Shown here in pieces: positions 6,768-13,444 of a DNA stretch of 16,190 nucleotides. Both the position numbers and the translations under genes were made by a program. The DNA comes from Paraclostridium ghonii (lineage in GTDB: Bacteria; Bacillota; Clostridia; Peptostreptococcales; Peptostreptococcaceae). The notes under the pieces were generated by a model that was given only the letters and a program-made list of their open reading frames with translations, was not told the origin of the DNA and made no database searches. Within the stretch, counting starts at the first letter, position 1, and each line of letters starts with the position of its first letter. Location: positions 1-16,190 of the forward strand of contig NZ_JAKEDR010000067.1 in NCBI RefSeq assembly GCF_023653455.1, given 5' to 3'.

Positions 6768-7946
6768 CTATGAATCTATTCTTTTAACATATGATATAGC
6801 GTGTTTAACTTTAAATACAATACCTAAAATCAACAATAAAATATAAATTTTGACCTCCCATAATGCAGATAATATACTATGGTTTATTTTATATCCTAAG
6901 GTAAAATTTTTATAAATTATTACAACTTGAGATAAAACAAGTAAAGACATCACTGTTATAGATGTGAAAAAATATATGAAATATATAAACGTTAAATTGT
7001 TATTCTTTCTATTTATAAATTTTATAAATTCTTTAAATGACTTTTTTCTTAAATTTGGTAGTTTTAAAATTGTTGATAAAATAAAGTACCCATCAAGAGG
7101 TAAAAAAGGGCATATATTCATAAATATAAGCATTAAATTTATGTATCCACAAATAAATATAAGTTTAAAACTTAAACCTTTCAAAGCTCCTAAAATAGAG
7201 AAACTCAATAATGATATAAATAAATTCATATACATACCAGCGCTCCAAACTTTTATACGCTGCTTCTCTTTAAGAGTATACAACCCTGGAATTTTCAAAT
7301 ATACCATAGGGCTAACATATAGATATAATGCAATATTTAAGTTTTTGGGAATCAATCCATATTTTCTAGCAACTACTCCATGTGCACATTCATGTAATAA
7401 TATACTTAGAAAAAAGATAGTTGCAACGGATAAAAAACCTAATATAGATGATCCATTTATTTTAAAGCTATTTACATCCACAAAGTACCCTAAATTATTA
7501 ATAATATTATATATAGATAAAGGTATTAAAATTAAAGTTGTTATAAATATAATTGGAATCATAAAAGAAAACTTCTCAAAAAATCTTTCTCTTTTAGATA
7601 TATCCATCTGTAAAATTTTTAAAGAATACTTTTCATATTCACTTTTATCTACTATGTTTTCTGTTTCATTTTCTAGTAATCCTGTAGTTTTTAGTAAATT
7701 ATAAAAATGATTTACATTTAGTGCAAAGTGCTCTTTCTCCTTTAATAATTTATCTATTTCATCCAAAGAATAGCTTCCATCAAAATATTGCATAGCCTTT
7801 AATATCGGTTTTTTTAAGTCTTCATTTACTTCAAAATATCTATCTAATGTTTTGCTCCCTATTGAATAAATATTGCCACTCTTTTTATTGAATAACTCAT
7901 AACAGGATATATCATTTACAACTTTTGGATTTATCAAATTCTCCAT
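6768..7946 (-). CDS. M50-family membrane metalloprotease of the RiPP locus (YydH-like)
   Basis: A 392-residue membrane protein. Residues 20-92 look like a PqqD-type winged-helix domain: SKTLDRYFEVNEDLKKPILK, then DGSYSLDEI, ending in a short glycine-leucine segment. Such domains bind RiPP leader peptides. Membrane segments follow at about 127-150 and 168-187. The zinc motif HECAH (185-189) has its glutamate, and the third ligand motif of site-2-type proteases is NICPFLPLDGY (277-287, Asp285). More hydrophobic segments lie at about 240-276, 315-345 and 365-382. The start has a GGAGGA site 7 nt upstream and is 14 bp from the maturase stop, so the two are co-transcribed. Bacillus YydH has the same place in the yyd epipeptide operon. 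Here it probably cleaves or processes the modified peptide in the membrane (inference). Confidence 0.85.
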   Translation of the reverse strand: MENLINPKVVNDISCYELFNKKSGNIYSIGSKTLDRYFEVNEDLKKPILKAMQYFDGSYSLDEIDKLLKEKEHFALNVNHFYNLLKTTGLLENETENIVDKSEYEKYSLKILQMDISKRERFFEKFSFMIPIIFITTLILIPLSIYNIINNLGYFVDVNSFKINGSSILGFLSVATIFFLSILLHECAHGVVARKYGLIPKNLNIALYLYVSPMVYLKIPGLYTLKEKQRIKVWSAGMYMNLFISLLSFSILGALKGLSFKLIFICGYINLMLIFMNICPFLPLDGYFILSTILKLPNLRKKSFKEFIKFINRKNNNLTFIYFIYFFTSITVMSLLVLSQVVIIYKNFTLGYKINHSILSALWEVKIYILLLILGIVFKVKHAISYVKRIDS

Positions 7947-7960
7947 TATAAATCCTCCAA

Positions 7961-9298
7961 TTAACAGTTATGAATTTTTCTATTTTTTATTATTCCTATA
8001 ATGACCTTTTCTGTTATTCTTCTACTCATATCACAGTTTGTATCGTTTAAGCTATGAATATCCCCTGTTTCAATATTATTTAAACCTAAGCATCCAGTAC
8101 AGATAGTGTTATTAAAACAATTTTCACATTCATCTTTAGTAAATTTACTAAAACTTTTTAGATTTTCTGTTTTCACTTTAAAATCATCTGATTCAAATAA
8201 ATTTTCATCCTTTATATTACCTAATTTATACTTTTCATTATCTGTAAACATAAAGCATGGATATATATCTCCTTGTGTTGATGCAGAAAACATAGAAATT
8301 CCAGCCTCACATAGATATTTACTTGTAGCTTTTCTTTTTAAAGATAATATAACTCTATTTATTAATGAATACGATATTTTTTTATCGTTTCCGAATTTAT
8401 CAAATATATCATCAACCGAATTTATAAATGAATTTCTATTCTTTAATACAAAGTCACAATTTTCATCTCCACTTGCTGGAACTATATGAACATCATTTAT
8501 ATTTAATTCCTTGTCCATAAATGAAGCAACATCAAGAACAGAAATTTTTTCATTGACATGATGCATATTATATGTTGACTCTATAGCTGAAGGCTCAGAA
8601 GTTTTACTTTTAAGAAACTTTATATTTTCTATAATTTTATTACTTGTTTTTGAACCATCCTTATAAACCCGCATCTTATCATTTACTATAGGAGGACCAT
8701 CAAGGCTAACTGTTAGTTTTAATCCATAAGAGTTTATAAGATTTACTAACTTTTCATTAACTATAGTTCCATTTGTAACTATCCCCATAATTGGTTTTTC
8801 ACCTATTAATCCTTGTATATACCTATCCTCTATATACTCACATACTTTTTCTATAGCATTTAAGTTTAATAATGGCTCTCCTCCAAAAAGCTGGATAACT
8901 TTTATAGTTTCATATTTGCTGTAAAACTTGTCTAGTATTTCTATAGCTACATCTTCACTCATTATAGAATCATCAGAGCAATAATTCCCTCCACTTGCGT
9001 AACAGTACTTACACCCTAAGTTACATGTATTGGTTACATTTAAAGCAAGTTTACTTAATATTTTTTCATTTTTAGGAATTAATTGTTTTACATGTTTTGT
9101 ATTTTTATTTAATAGGTTTTGCACTATCTCAACATTCTCCATACTTGCTTTTGTTTCATTTATTATAGTTTCAATAGGTTGTTTCTCATTTAACCGATTT
9201 ATTAATTCTTCTGTAAAATCATTAATTTCATAAAAATTCATTGTATCTGGAAAAAATACAATGTTTATATCATTATCATTAATAAAATGTACTCTCAT
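7961..9298 (-). CDS. radical SAM/SPASM peptide maturase
   Basis: A 445-residue enzyme. The N-terminal 75 residues resemble a fused leader-binding PqqD-like domain (IVFFPDTMNFYEIND at 13-27, then DFTEELINRL). The radical SAM [4Fe-4S] motif is C92-x3-C96-x2-C99 (CNLGCKYCY), with GGEP at 139-142. The C-terminal SPASM domain has C330-x12-G-x4-C348, then C391-x2-C394-x5-C400-x2-C403 and C422, enough for two auxiliary clusters. The last cysteine spacing (x2 instead of the usual x3) is slightly unusual. Maturases of this kind form thioether or carbon-carbon links in small peptides, and the precursor lies just upstream. I start it at 9298 because GGAGAG precedes that ATG; 18 further codons upstream lack a site. 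Confidence 0.93.
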   Translation of the reverse strand: MRVHFINDNDINIVFFPDTMNFYEINDFTEELINRLNEKQPIETIINETKASMENVEIVQNLLNKNTKHVKQLIPKNEKILSKLALNVTNTCNLGCKYCYASGGNYCSDDSIMSEDVAIEILDKFYSKYETIKVIQLFGGEPLLNLNAIEKVCEYIEDRYIQGLIGEKPIMGIVTNGTIVNEKLVNLINSYGLKLTVSLDGPPIVNDKMRVYKDGSKTSNKIIENIKFLKSKTSEPSAIESTYNMHHVNEKISVLDVASFMDKELNINDVHIVPASGDENCDFVLKNRNSFINSVDDIFDKFGNDKKISYSLINRVILSLKRKATSKYLCEAGISMFSASTQGDIYPCFMFTDNEKYKLGNIKDENLFESDDFKVKTENLKSFSKFTKDECENCFNNTICTGCLGLNNIETGDIHSLNDTNCDMSRRITEKVIIGIIKNRKIHNC

Positions 9299-9367
9299 AT
9301 TTAACTCTCCTAAATTTTTAACATATATTAAAATTAATATAATAAACATCAATTGTTATATAAATAA

Positions 9368-9408
9368 CAAAAGTAGGTAGGTTTGTGGCCCAAATCTACC
9401 TACTTTTG
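9368..9408 (-). terminator. hairpin between precursor and maturase: probable attenuator
   Basis: CAAAAGTAGGTAG (9368-9380) pairs perfectly with CTACCTACTTTTG (9396-9408). An inner TTTG/CAAA stem and a 5-nt loop close it, and the two stem parts are separated by one G/T position. It starts 14 bp after the precursor stop codon, and on the minus strand it is followed by TTATTTATAT, a poor T run. Such imperfect terminators are common in RiPP operons: most transcripts stop after the precursor, and a few read on into the maturase. Confidence 0.75.
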
Positions 9409-9422
9409 TATATTTGTGTGCT

Positions 9423-9578
9423 TTACCAGCAAGCTACACCCCAACAGCTGTTTCCACATACAAGCCCTACTCCTGGAGTAACTGTTTCTTCTAAAGATTC
9501 TATATCCTCTACAGATATTTCCTTAATTAATACATCTTTAGCTAATTCCTCATTTACCTTTTCTACTAAATTTTTCAT
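9423..9578 (-). CDS. RiPP precursor peptide, 51 residues, Cys/Trp-rich core
   Basis: The translated peptide starts MKNLVEKVNEELAKDVLIKE and ends with the core-like TVTPGVGLVCGNSCWGVACW. The first 31 residues are acidic and helix-prone, as expected of a leader (ISVEDIESLEE). The last 16-20 residues are hydrophobic and glycine-rich, with C41, C45 and C50 (C-x3-C-x4-C), W46 and a C-terminal W51. No double-glycine site is present, which argues against a C39 exporter. The start at 9578 is fixed by GGGGGA six nt upstream; 16 more codons are open but contain this ribosome-binding site. It lies directly upstream of a radical SAM/SPASM gene. It could be a sactipeptide, a ranthipeptide or a new class. 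I do not recognise the core from any known product. Confidence 0.85.
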   Translation of the reverse strand: MKNLVEKVNEELAKDVLIKEISVEDIESLEETVTPGVGLVCGNSCWGVACW

Positions 9579-9607
9579 TGGTAATCCCCCATTCATAATA
9601 TGTTTAT

Positions 9608-9640
9608 TTTGCAATTTCTTTTGCAAATTTATAGTACTAT
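9608..9640 (-). promoter_or_regulatory. two dyads in the precursor leader region
   Basis: TTTGCAA (9608-9614) and TTGCAAA (9621-9627) form a perfect 7-bp inverted repeat with a 6-nt spacer. Next to it lies the 10-bp palindrome ATAGTACTAT (9631-9640). They sit 30-62 bp upstream of the precursor start codon. TACTAT within the palindrome may serve as the -10 element, with no good -35, as expected of an activated promoter. The inverted repeat would then lie at the 5' end of the mRNA or act as an operator. Confidence 0.35.
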
Positions 9641-9717
9641 ATATTTTAAATTTTTCTTAATTTTTATCTTATATCCTAAAATATTTTTCTTTAAAGTTAT
9701 TTTTTTAACATATTATT

Positions 9718-9746
9718 TTACGGAAAAATACAATTTTGCTACGAAT
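9718..9746 (-). promoter_or_regulatory. 21-bp-spaced direct repeat, candidate LytTR operator
   Basis: On the minus strand ATTCGTA and TTCCGTA start exactly 21 bp apart (plus-strand TACGAAT at 9740-9746 and TACGGAA at 9719-9725). LytTR regulators such as AgrA and ComE bind 9-bp direct repeats separated by about 12 bp, which gives the same 21-bp period, and AgrA sites have the form WMMGTT. The repeat lies about 140 bp upstream of the precursor start, and the locus encodes a LytTR regulator. I have not resolved the matching -10 and -35. Confidence 0.5.
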
Positions 9747-9771
9747 AGGAAATTCAGCAAATATAAACAAT

Positions 9772-9804
9772 AAAAAAAGAGATTATTCTTATAATCTCTT
9801 TTTA
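9772..9804 (-). terminator. terminator of the two-component operon
   Basis: AGAGATTAT (9778-9786) and ATAATCTCT (9791-9799) form a perfect 9-bp stem with loop TCTT. A run of seven T follows on the minus strand. The upstream arm overlaps the histidine kinase stop codon region (9802-9804). It separates the kinase transcript from the precursor transcript. Confidence 0.8.
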
Positions 9805-11106
9805 CAGTCGTATCCATATTTCACTTGTAAATATATTATTCTCAACATTAAAAGTGTATGTAATGTAATCATATTTTGATAGAATCTCTTTTAAGTTATA
9901 AAGCCCCAGTCCTCTATTTTTACCCTTTGTGGAGAAATTCTTTTCTACCATTTTAAATATAGGGGCTACATCATCCCTACAGCTATTTTCAACAACAATA
10001 ACAAAACTATTTCCTTTATAAACCAGTGCAAACCTTAAAAATTTATCCTTACTTTCCATACTACCTTCAATGGCATTATCCATTAATATCCCAATAACCC
10101 TACATATATCAACTGGATCTATGTTTAAATCAGATAATGGTTCAGAAATATCTATGTATGTCTTTATACCAAAGTTTTCAGATTTTACAACTTTTGAGTA
10201 TATCAATGACTTTAAGTAAGTAATTTTAATATTATGCAATTTAGATACAGAATCATTACTTAATACAATCTCTTTAGTGGGTAATATATTATCCTTAAAA
10301 TATAATTCAAGATCACACCACTTTTTTTCATCTATATAACTACCTATTGATGATAATATATTTATATAATCATGTCTAAATTTTCTAAGATCTACATACA
10401 TATTTTCTATAATATTTGAATACTCAGCTATTCTTTTTAATTCTTCTTTTTCTAACTTTCTCTTCATTTCATGCTTATATGAGGAATTAAAAAAGTAGGC
10501 AGTTCCTAATGTTGAAGAAATATACCCCAGTATAATTAATAAATACAGTATATTAAATATTTTTACTGTTTGTAATTTATATACTTTACTTATATAGTAG
10601 CTTATACATATAATTAAAAATGCAAATAGTATATTTAAAGCTACTATGATTATCATTTTTTTATTATGTAAAAAAGTTTTTTCCTTTAATAAACTATTTA
10701 TCGTTTTGGAAAATATAAAAGATGTTATATATGATAAAAGTATCATTAAAAATGCATAGAAAGCCGTTCCTGATAAAGTTTGAATATAATTTATACCTAA
10801 TATCCTATTTAAAATTAAAAAACTAATAGCATCATTAATTAAAAGTATTAGAAAACACAGTGTTGAAATAAATAAATTATAAATTATAGCTTTTTTATTT
10901 TGTAAATATCCTATAATTATAAATACAATTAAGGTTACAGGTACTAATAAAATAGAATCGATATTTACACATAATAAAAAATTTAATGTCATTAAAACAA
11001 TAAGTATATATAAAGTTTTAATATTAATTTTAGGCTTGTATAAATTATAAAAGTTTATACTAAGAGGTACTATTATAGATACCATTACGATTAACATTAT
11101 AGGCAT
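9802..11106 (-). CDS. AgrC-like GHKL sensor histidine kinase
   Basis: A 434-residue sensor kinase. Roughly six membrane segments fill residues 1-205, as in AgrC/ComD-type peptide sensors, and no extracellular domain is large enough to bind anything but a small ligand. A coiled linker (about 208-240) leads to the phospho-acceptor His245 in KFRHDYINIL, the hallmark of the HPK10/AgrC group. The GHKL ATPase domain has its N box at DNAIEGS (343-349) and its G box at NRGLGLYNL (397-405). Its start overlaps the regulator gene by 10 bp, so the pair is translationally coupled. No agrB or agrD is near. A plausible ligand is the peptide encoded next door (inference). Confidence 0.9.
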   Translation of the reverse strand: MPIMLIVMVSIIVPLSINFYNLYKPKINIKTLYILIVLMTLNFLLCVNIDSILLVPVTLIVFIIIGYLQNKKAIIYNLFISTLCFLILLINDAISFLILNRILGINYIQTLSGTAFYAFLMILLSYITSFIFSKTINSLLKEKTFLHNKKMIIIVALNILFAFLIICISYYISKVYKLQTVKIFNILYLLIILGYISSTLGTAYFFNSSYKHEMKRKLEKEELKRIAEYSNIIENMYVDLRKFRHDYINILSSIGSYIDEKKWCDLELYFKDNILPTKEIVLSNDSVSKLHNIKITYLKSLIYSKVVKSENFGIKTYIDISEPLSDLNIDPVDICRVIGILMDNAIEGSMESKDKFLRFALVYKGNSFVIVVENSCRDDVAPIFKMVEKNFSTKGKNRGLGLYNLKEILSKYDYITYTFNVENNIFTSEIWIRL

Positions 11107-11828
11107 TTTAATAACCCTGCCATATATCTAAAAGAAACTAAACAATCTTGTCCATTCACTAACTTTATAGTTCTTTCCTTTTTATCTATACTATATATCT
11201 TTGTTGTATTAACCAAATAAGATCTATGACATCTATAAAAATCACTGTTTAAACTTTCACTAACTTCTTTTAAAGATCCATAAATCTCAGTTTGTCTACT
11301 ACATTCATGAATTATAATTTTATGTGGATTTGAAGATGTTTCTATAAATAAAATATCTTTTAATGCTATATTTACAACCTTATCCTCATAGTTTGCATTT
11401 AAAACATCTTCTTTTAGAATATGATTATAATATCTATCCATACAAAGTGTTAAACATTGTTCTAATCTTTTTTCTAAATCTTCAAAATCATCTTTTAAAA
11501 TATAATCTAATGCAGCAACTTTATATCTAAAAGTAAGAAAACTTAGCTCAGAGTGAGTTGTAATAAATATAATATATCCTAAAGGATCTTTCTCTCTTAT
11601 CTTACTTGCAAGTTTAATTCCATTCATATTAGTATTGAGGTTTACATCTAGTAAATATATACCTGGATAATGATTATTTTTATCTAAGTATTTTAATATG
11701 TATAGAGGGTCTCCTGATGAAAGCTCTATTTTTAAATCTACATTTTTACGATTAATAAATAATTCAACCAAATTTTCAATTTTTTTTCTTTGCATATTAC
11801 TATCTTCACAAATTATAATAGGTAGCAT
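11097..11828 (-). CDS. LytTR-family response regulator (AgrA/ComE-like)
   Basis: A 243-residue regulator. The receiver domain (about 1-125) has acidic residues E8-D9, the phosphorylation site Asp61 in YLLDVNL, Thr90/91 in FITTHSE, and Lys112 in DYILKDD. The LytTR DNA-binding domain (about 150-243) has the typical FIETSSNPHKIIIH and DFYRCHRSYLVN segments. I start it at 11828 because GGAGGA lies 7 nt upstream of that ATG; the 13 codons before it include the ribosome-binding site. It has its own near-consensus promoter and is followed by the kinase. It most likely activates the precursor operon through the direct repeat near 9718-9746, and perhaps the ABC operon. Confidence 0.92.
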   Translation of the reverse strand: MLPIIICEDSNMQRKKIENLVELFINRKNVDLKIELSSGDPLYILKYLDKNNHYPGIYLLDVNLNTNMNGIKLASKIREKDPLGYIIFITTHSELSFLTFRYKVAALDYILKDDFEDLEKRLEQCLTLCMDRYYNHILKEDVLNANYEDKVVNIALKDILFIETSSNPHKIIIHECSRQTEIYGSLKEVSESLNSDFYRCHRSYLVNTTKIYSIDKKERTIKLVNGQDCLVSFRYMAGLLKCL

Positions 11829-11865
11829 GATATTATCCTCCAATAAATTTTTGTAAAATTTTTCC

Positions 11866-11916
11866 ATAAAAAAATCTTTATAACCTATATTATATTAGGT
11901 AAATAAAGATTTTTTC
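11866..11916 (-). terminator. terminator of the ABC transporter operon
   Basis: AAAAAATCTTTAT (11869-11881) pairs perfectly with ATAAAGATTTTTT (11903-11915). An inner ACCTA/TAGGT stem and a short loop complete it. On the minus strand it is followed by a T run. It begins 16 bp after the permease stop codon and 40 bp before the regulator start codon. The T/A-rich arms make it bidirectional. Confidence 0.75.
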
Positions 11917-11918
11917 AA
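11889..11918 (-). promoter_or_regulatory. sigma-A promoter of the two-component operon
   Basis: On the minus strand TTGAAA (complement of 11913-11918) and TATAAT (complement of 11889-11894) are 18 bp apart. The -10 lies exactly in the loop of the terminator that ends the permease operon, and the -35 lies just outside that stem. Basal, unregulated expression of the sensor pair would be expected. Confidence 0.65.
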
Positions 11919-11930
11919 GACAATATAAAT

Positions 11931-12740
11931 TTAGTATAAAATATCATTATTCTTTATCTTTGATAATATCATAAATATAAACACGATTATGTAAAGAATA
12001 GAACATAACAAAGGAAAAGTTGCAGCCCCTATATTAATTGAATACCCATCTGAAAAAATAGATAAAATTCCAATTGGAGAAAATTCTTTTGTTTTTGTAA
12101 AATAATCAACTATAGTTATAATAATTGACATTATTACTGATATTGTAATTACTGTAGCTGTATTTTTAATAATTAAAGATATATATATAACTATAGTGCT
12201 AAAAGCCATTATTGGTAATACACTTATAAGGTATATGTATATCACATTATAAACATCATATATATTAACGTTAGAAGCCCCAAATAGTATATATCCAACT
12301 ACTAAACTAATTATTAAATTAAATATAGCTATGAAAGTTGAAAAAATAAATATAAATAAAATTTTTCCTAATATCAAATCTTGTTTAGATACAGGTGATA
12401 TTAATGAGAATTTCATAGTTCCTTCTAAATAATCTTCACTTACTAAAGAACCTAATAATATACTCATAAAAATTAAGTAAATAGGTAAAAAAGGTTTATA
12501 AATAAAATCACTACTAAATAAAATTGAAAACTTAGCATAATTTAAATTCATTAAAGTTGATTTAACATTTTGATCAAAACCTAAGCCTTTTGCAGTTTGA
12601 TTTATAACATCATTTCTCATCTGAATATAACCATATCCAGACAAAATACACACTGAGACTATTAAAAAAATTAAAATTATAAATTTCTTACTAGAAGTCA
12701 ATTTTATAAATTCATTTCTTACTATATTTAAAATATTCAT
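11931..12740 (-). CDS. ABC-2 type permease, second subunit (LanE/LanG-like)
   Basis: A 269-residue membrane protein with about six hydrophobic segments: 19-38, 82-98, 126-152, 165-190, 194-212 and 238-260. The cytoplasmic opening NIVRNEFIKLTSSKKFIILI and the segment LVSEDYLEGTMKFSLISPVSKQ (about 98-119) are typical of ABC-2 permeases of bacitracin-resistance and lantibiotic-immunity systems. There the D-EG.MK...I segment faces the ATPase. Its ATG overlaps the stop of the preceding permease gene (ATGA), so the two are translationally coupled. It likely exports, or protects against, the locus's own peptide. Confidence 0.82.
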   Translation of the reverse strand: MNILNIVRNEFIKLTSSKKFIILIFLIVSVCILSGYGYIQMRNDVINQTAKGLGFDQNVKSTLMNLNYAKFSILFSSDFIYKPFLPIYLIFMSILLGSLVSEDYLEGTMKFSLISPVSKQDLILGKILFIFIFSTFIAIFNLIISLVVGYILFGASNVNIYDVYNVIYIYLISVLPIMAFSTIVIYISLIIKNTATVITISVIMSIIITIVDYFTKTKEFSPIGILSIFSDGYSINIGAATFPLLCSILYIIVFIFMILSKIKNNDILY

Positions 12741-13444
12741 ATCAATACATCCTTTTTTCTCATAATTATTATTGAAGCCACTGTAAATACAAGTGAATAT
12801 ATTACTGAACTCATATAAGTAAAATTATTAGTTATATTGCCTACATTACTTAAAACAGCTGTTAATGTAAAAAAATTTGCACTTGGTAGTATACTATCTA
12901 CAATTAACATAAATATATAACTTCCTATAGATATCATTAATGTATTTTGAAAATTATCAAAAACTAATGCAATAGTAATTGTAAAAACACATAATGAATA
13001 TAATGCTGGAATACTATAAATATAATTTTTTAGAATTATATTAAGACCATGAATTCCTTTAAACAAAATACATCCTATAGCAAATGATGTTAAATATGAA
13101 AAAACAAGTGAGAATAATATTATAAGTGTAATAAATATAATTTTTCCGATTATTATATCTTGCTTTTTCAAGTTTGATATTAAAAAGAACTTTGTACATC
13201 CTAATGTATAATCTAGTGCAACTGTTTGTGCTGACAAAATAATAAGCATGATAGGAAGAAATGGAGATATCAAAAATCCATTAAAATAACTATCCATAAA
13301 ACTACTTACCGTTATGTGAGATTTTTTAAAATTCAAAATTATAATAGTAAAAAAAACTATAAGTCCTATTAAACAAGCTATAAGAGATAATATTTTTTTA
13401 CCGTAGAAATATTTAATAAATTCACTTTTGCATAACTTAAACAT
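12737..13444 (-). CDS. ABC-2 type permease, first subunit
   Basis: A 235-residue membrane protein with six predicted hydrophobic segments: about 18-38, 56-75, 102-129, 143-165, 168-187 and 211-228. It has the same beginning (LCKSEFIKYFYGKKI) and the same ALDYTLGCTKFFLISNLKKQ segment (about 75-94) as its partner, so the two permeases are paralogues, as in LanE/LanG pairs. It overlaps the ATPase gene by 8 bp and the second permease by 4 bp. The ribosome-binding site GGAGAAG lies within the end of the ATPase gene. Confidence 0.82.
   Translation of the reverse strand: MFKLCKSEFIKYFYGKKILSLIACLIGLIVFFTIIILNFKKSHITVSSFMDSYFNGFLISPFLPIMLIILSAQTVALDYTLGCTKFFLISNLKKQDIIIGKIIFITLIILFSLVFSYLTSFAIGCILFKGIHGLNIILKNYIYSIPALYSLCVFTITIALVFDNFQNTLMISIGSYIFMLIVDSILPSANFFTLTAVLSNVGNITNNFTYMSSVIYSLVFTVASIIIMRKKDVLI

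Noticed and set aside
6964..7704. 246-codon open frame on the plus strand opposite the M50 protease
   Set aside because: It is a mirror of the AT-rich protease gene. It has no ribosome-binding site and no recognisable domain, while the minus-strand frame has HECAH and a good start.
9423..9578. Lanthipeptide or class II bacteriocin precursor
   Set aside because: The core has almost no Ser/Thr, no LanB, LanC, LanM or C39 transporter is present, and there is no double-glycine cleavage site. The adjacent enzyme is a radical SAM/SPASM protein.
9423..9578. AgrD-type autoinducer precursor
   Set aside because: There is no AgrB gene, no amphipathic N-terminus followed by a small thiolactone core, and no charged AgrD-type C-terminal tail after the cysteine. 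The peptide ends at Cys-Trp.
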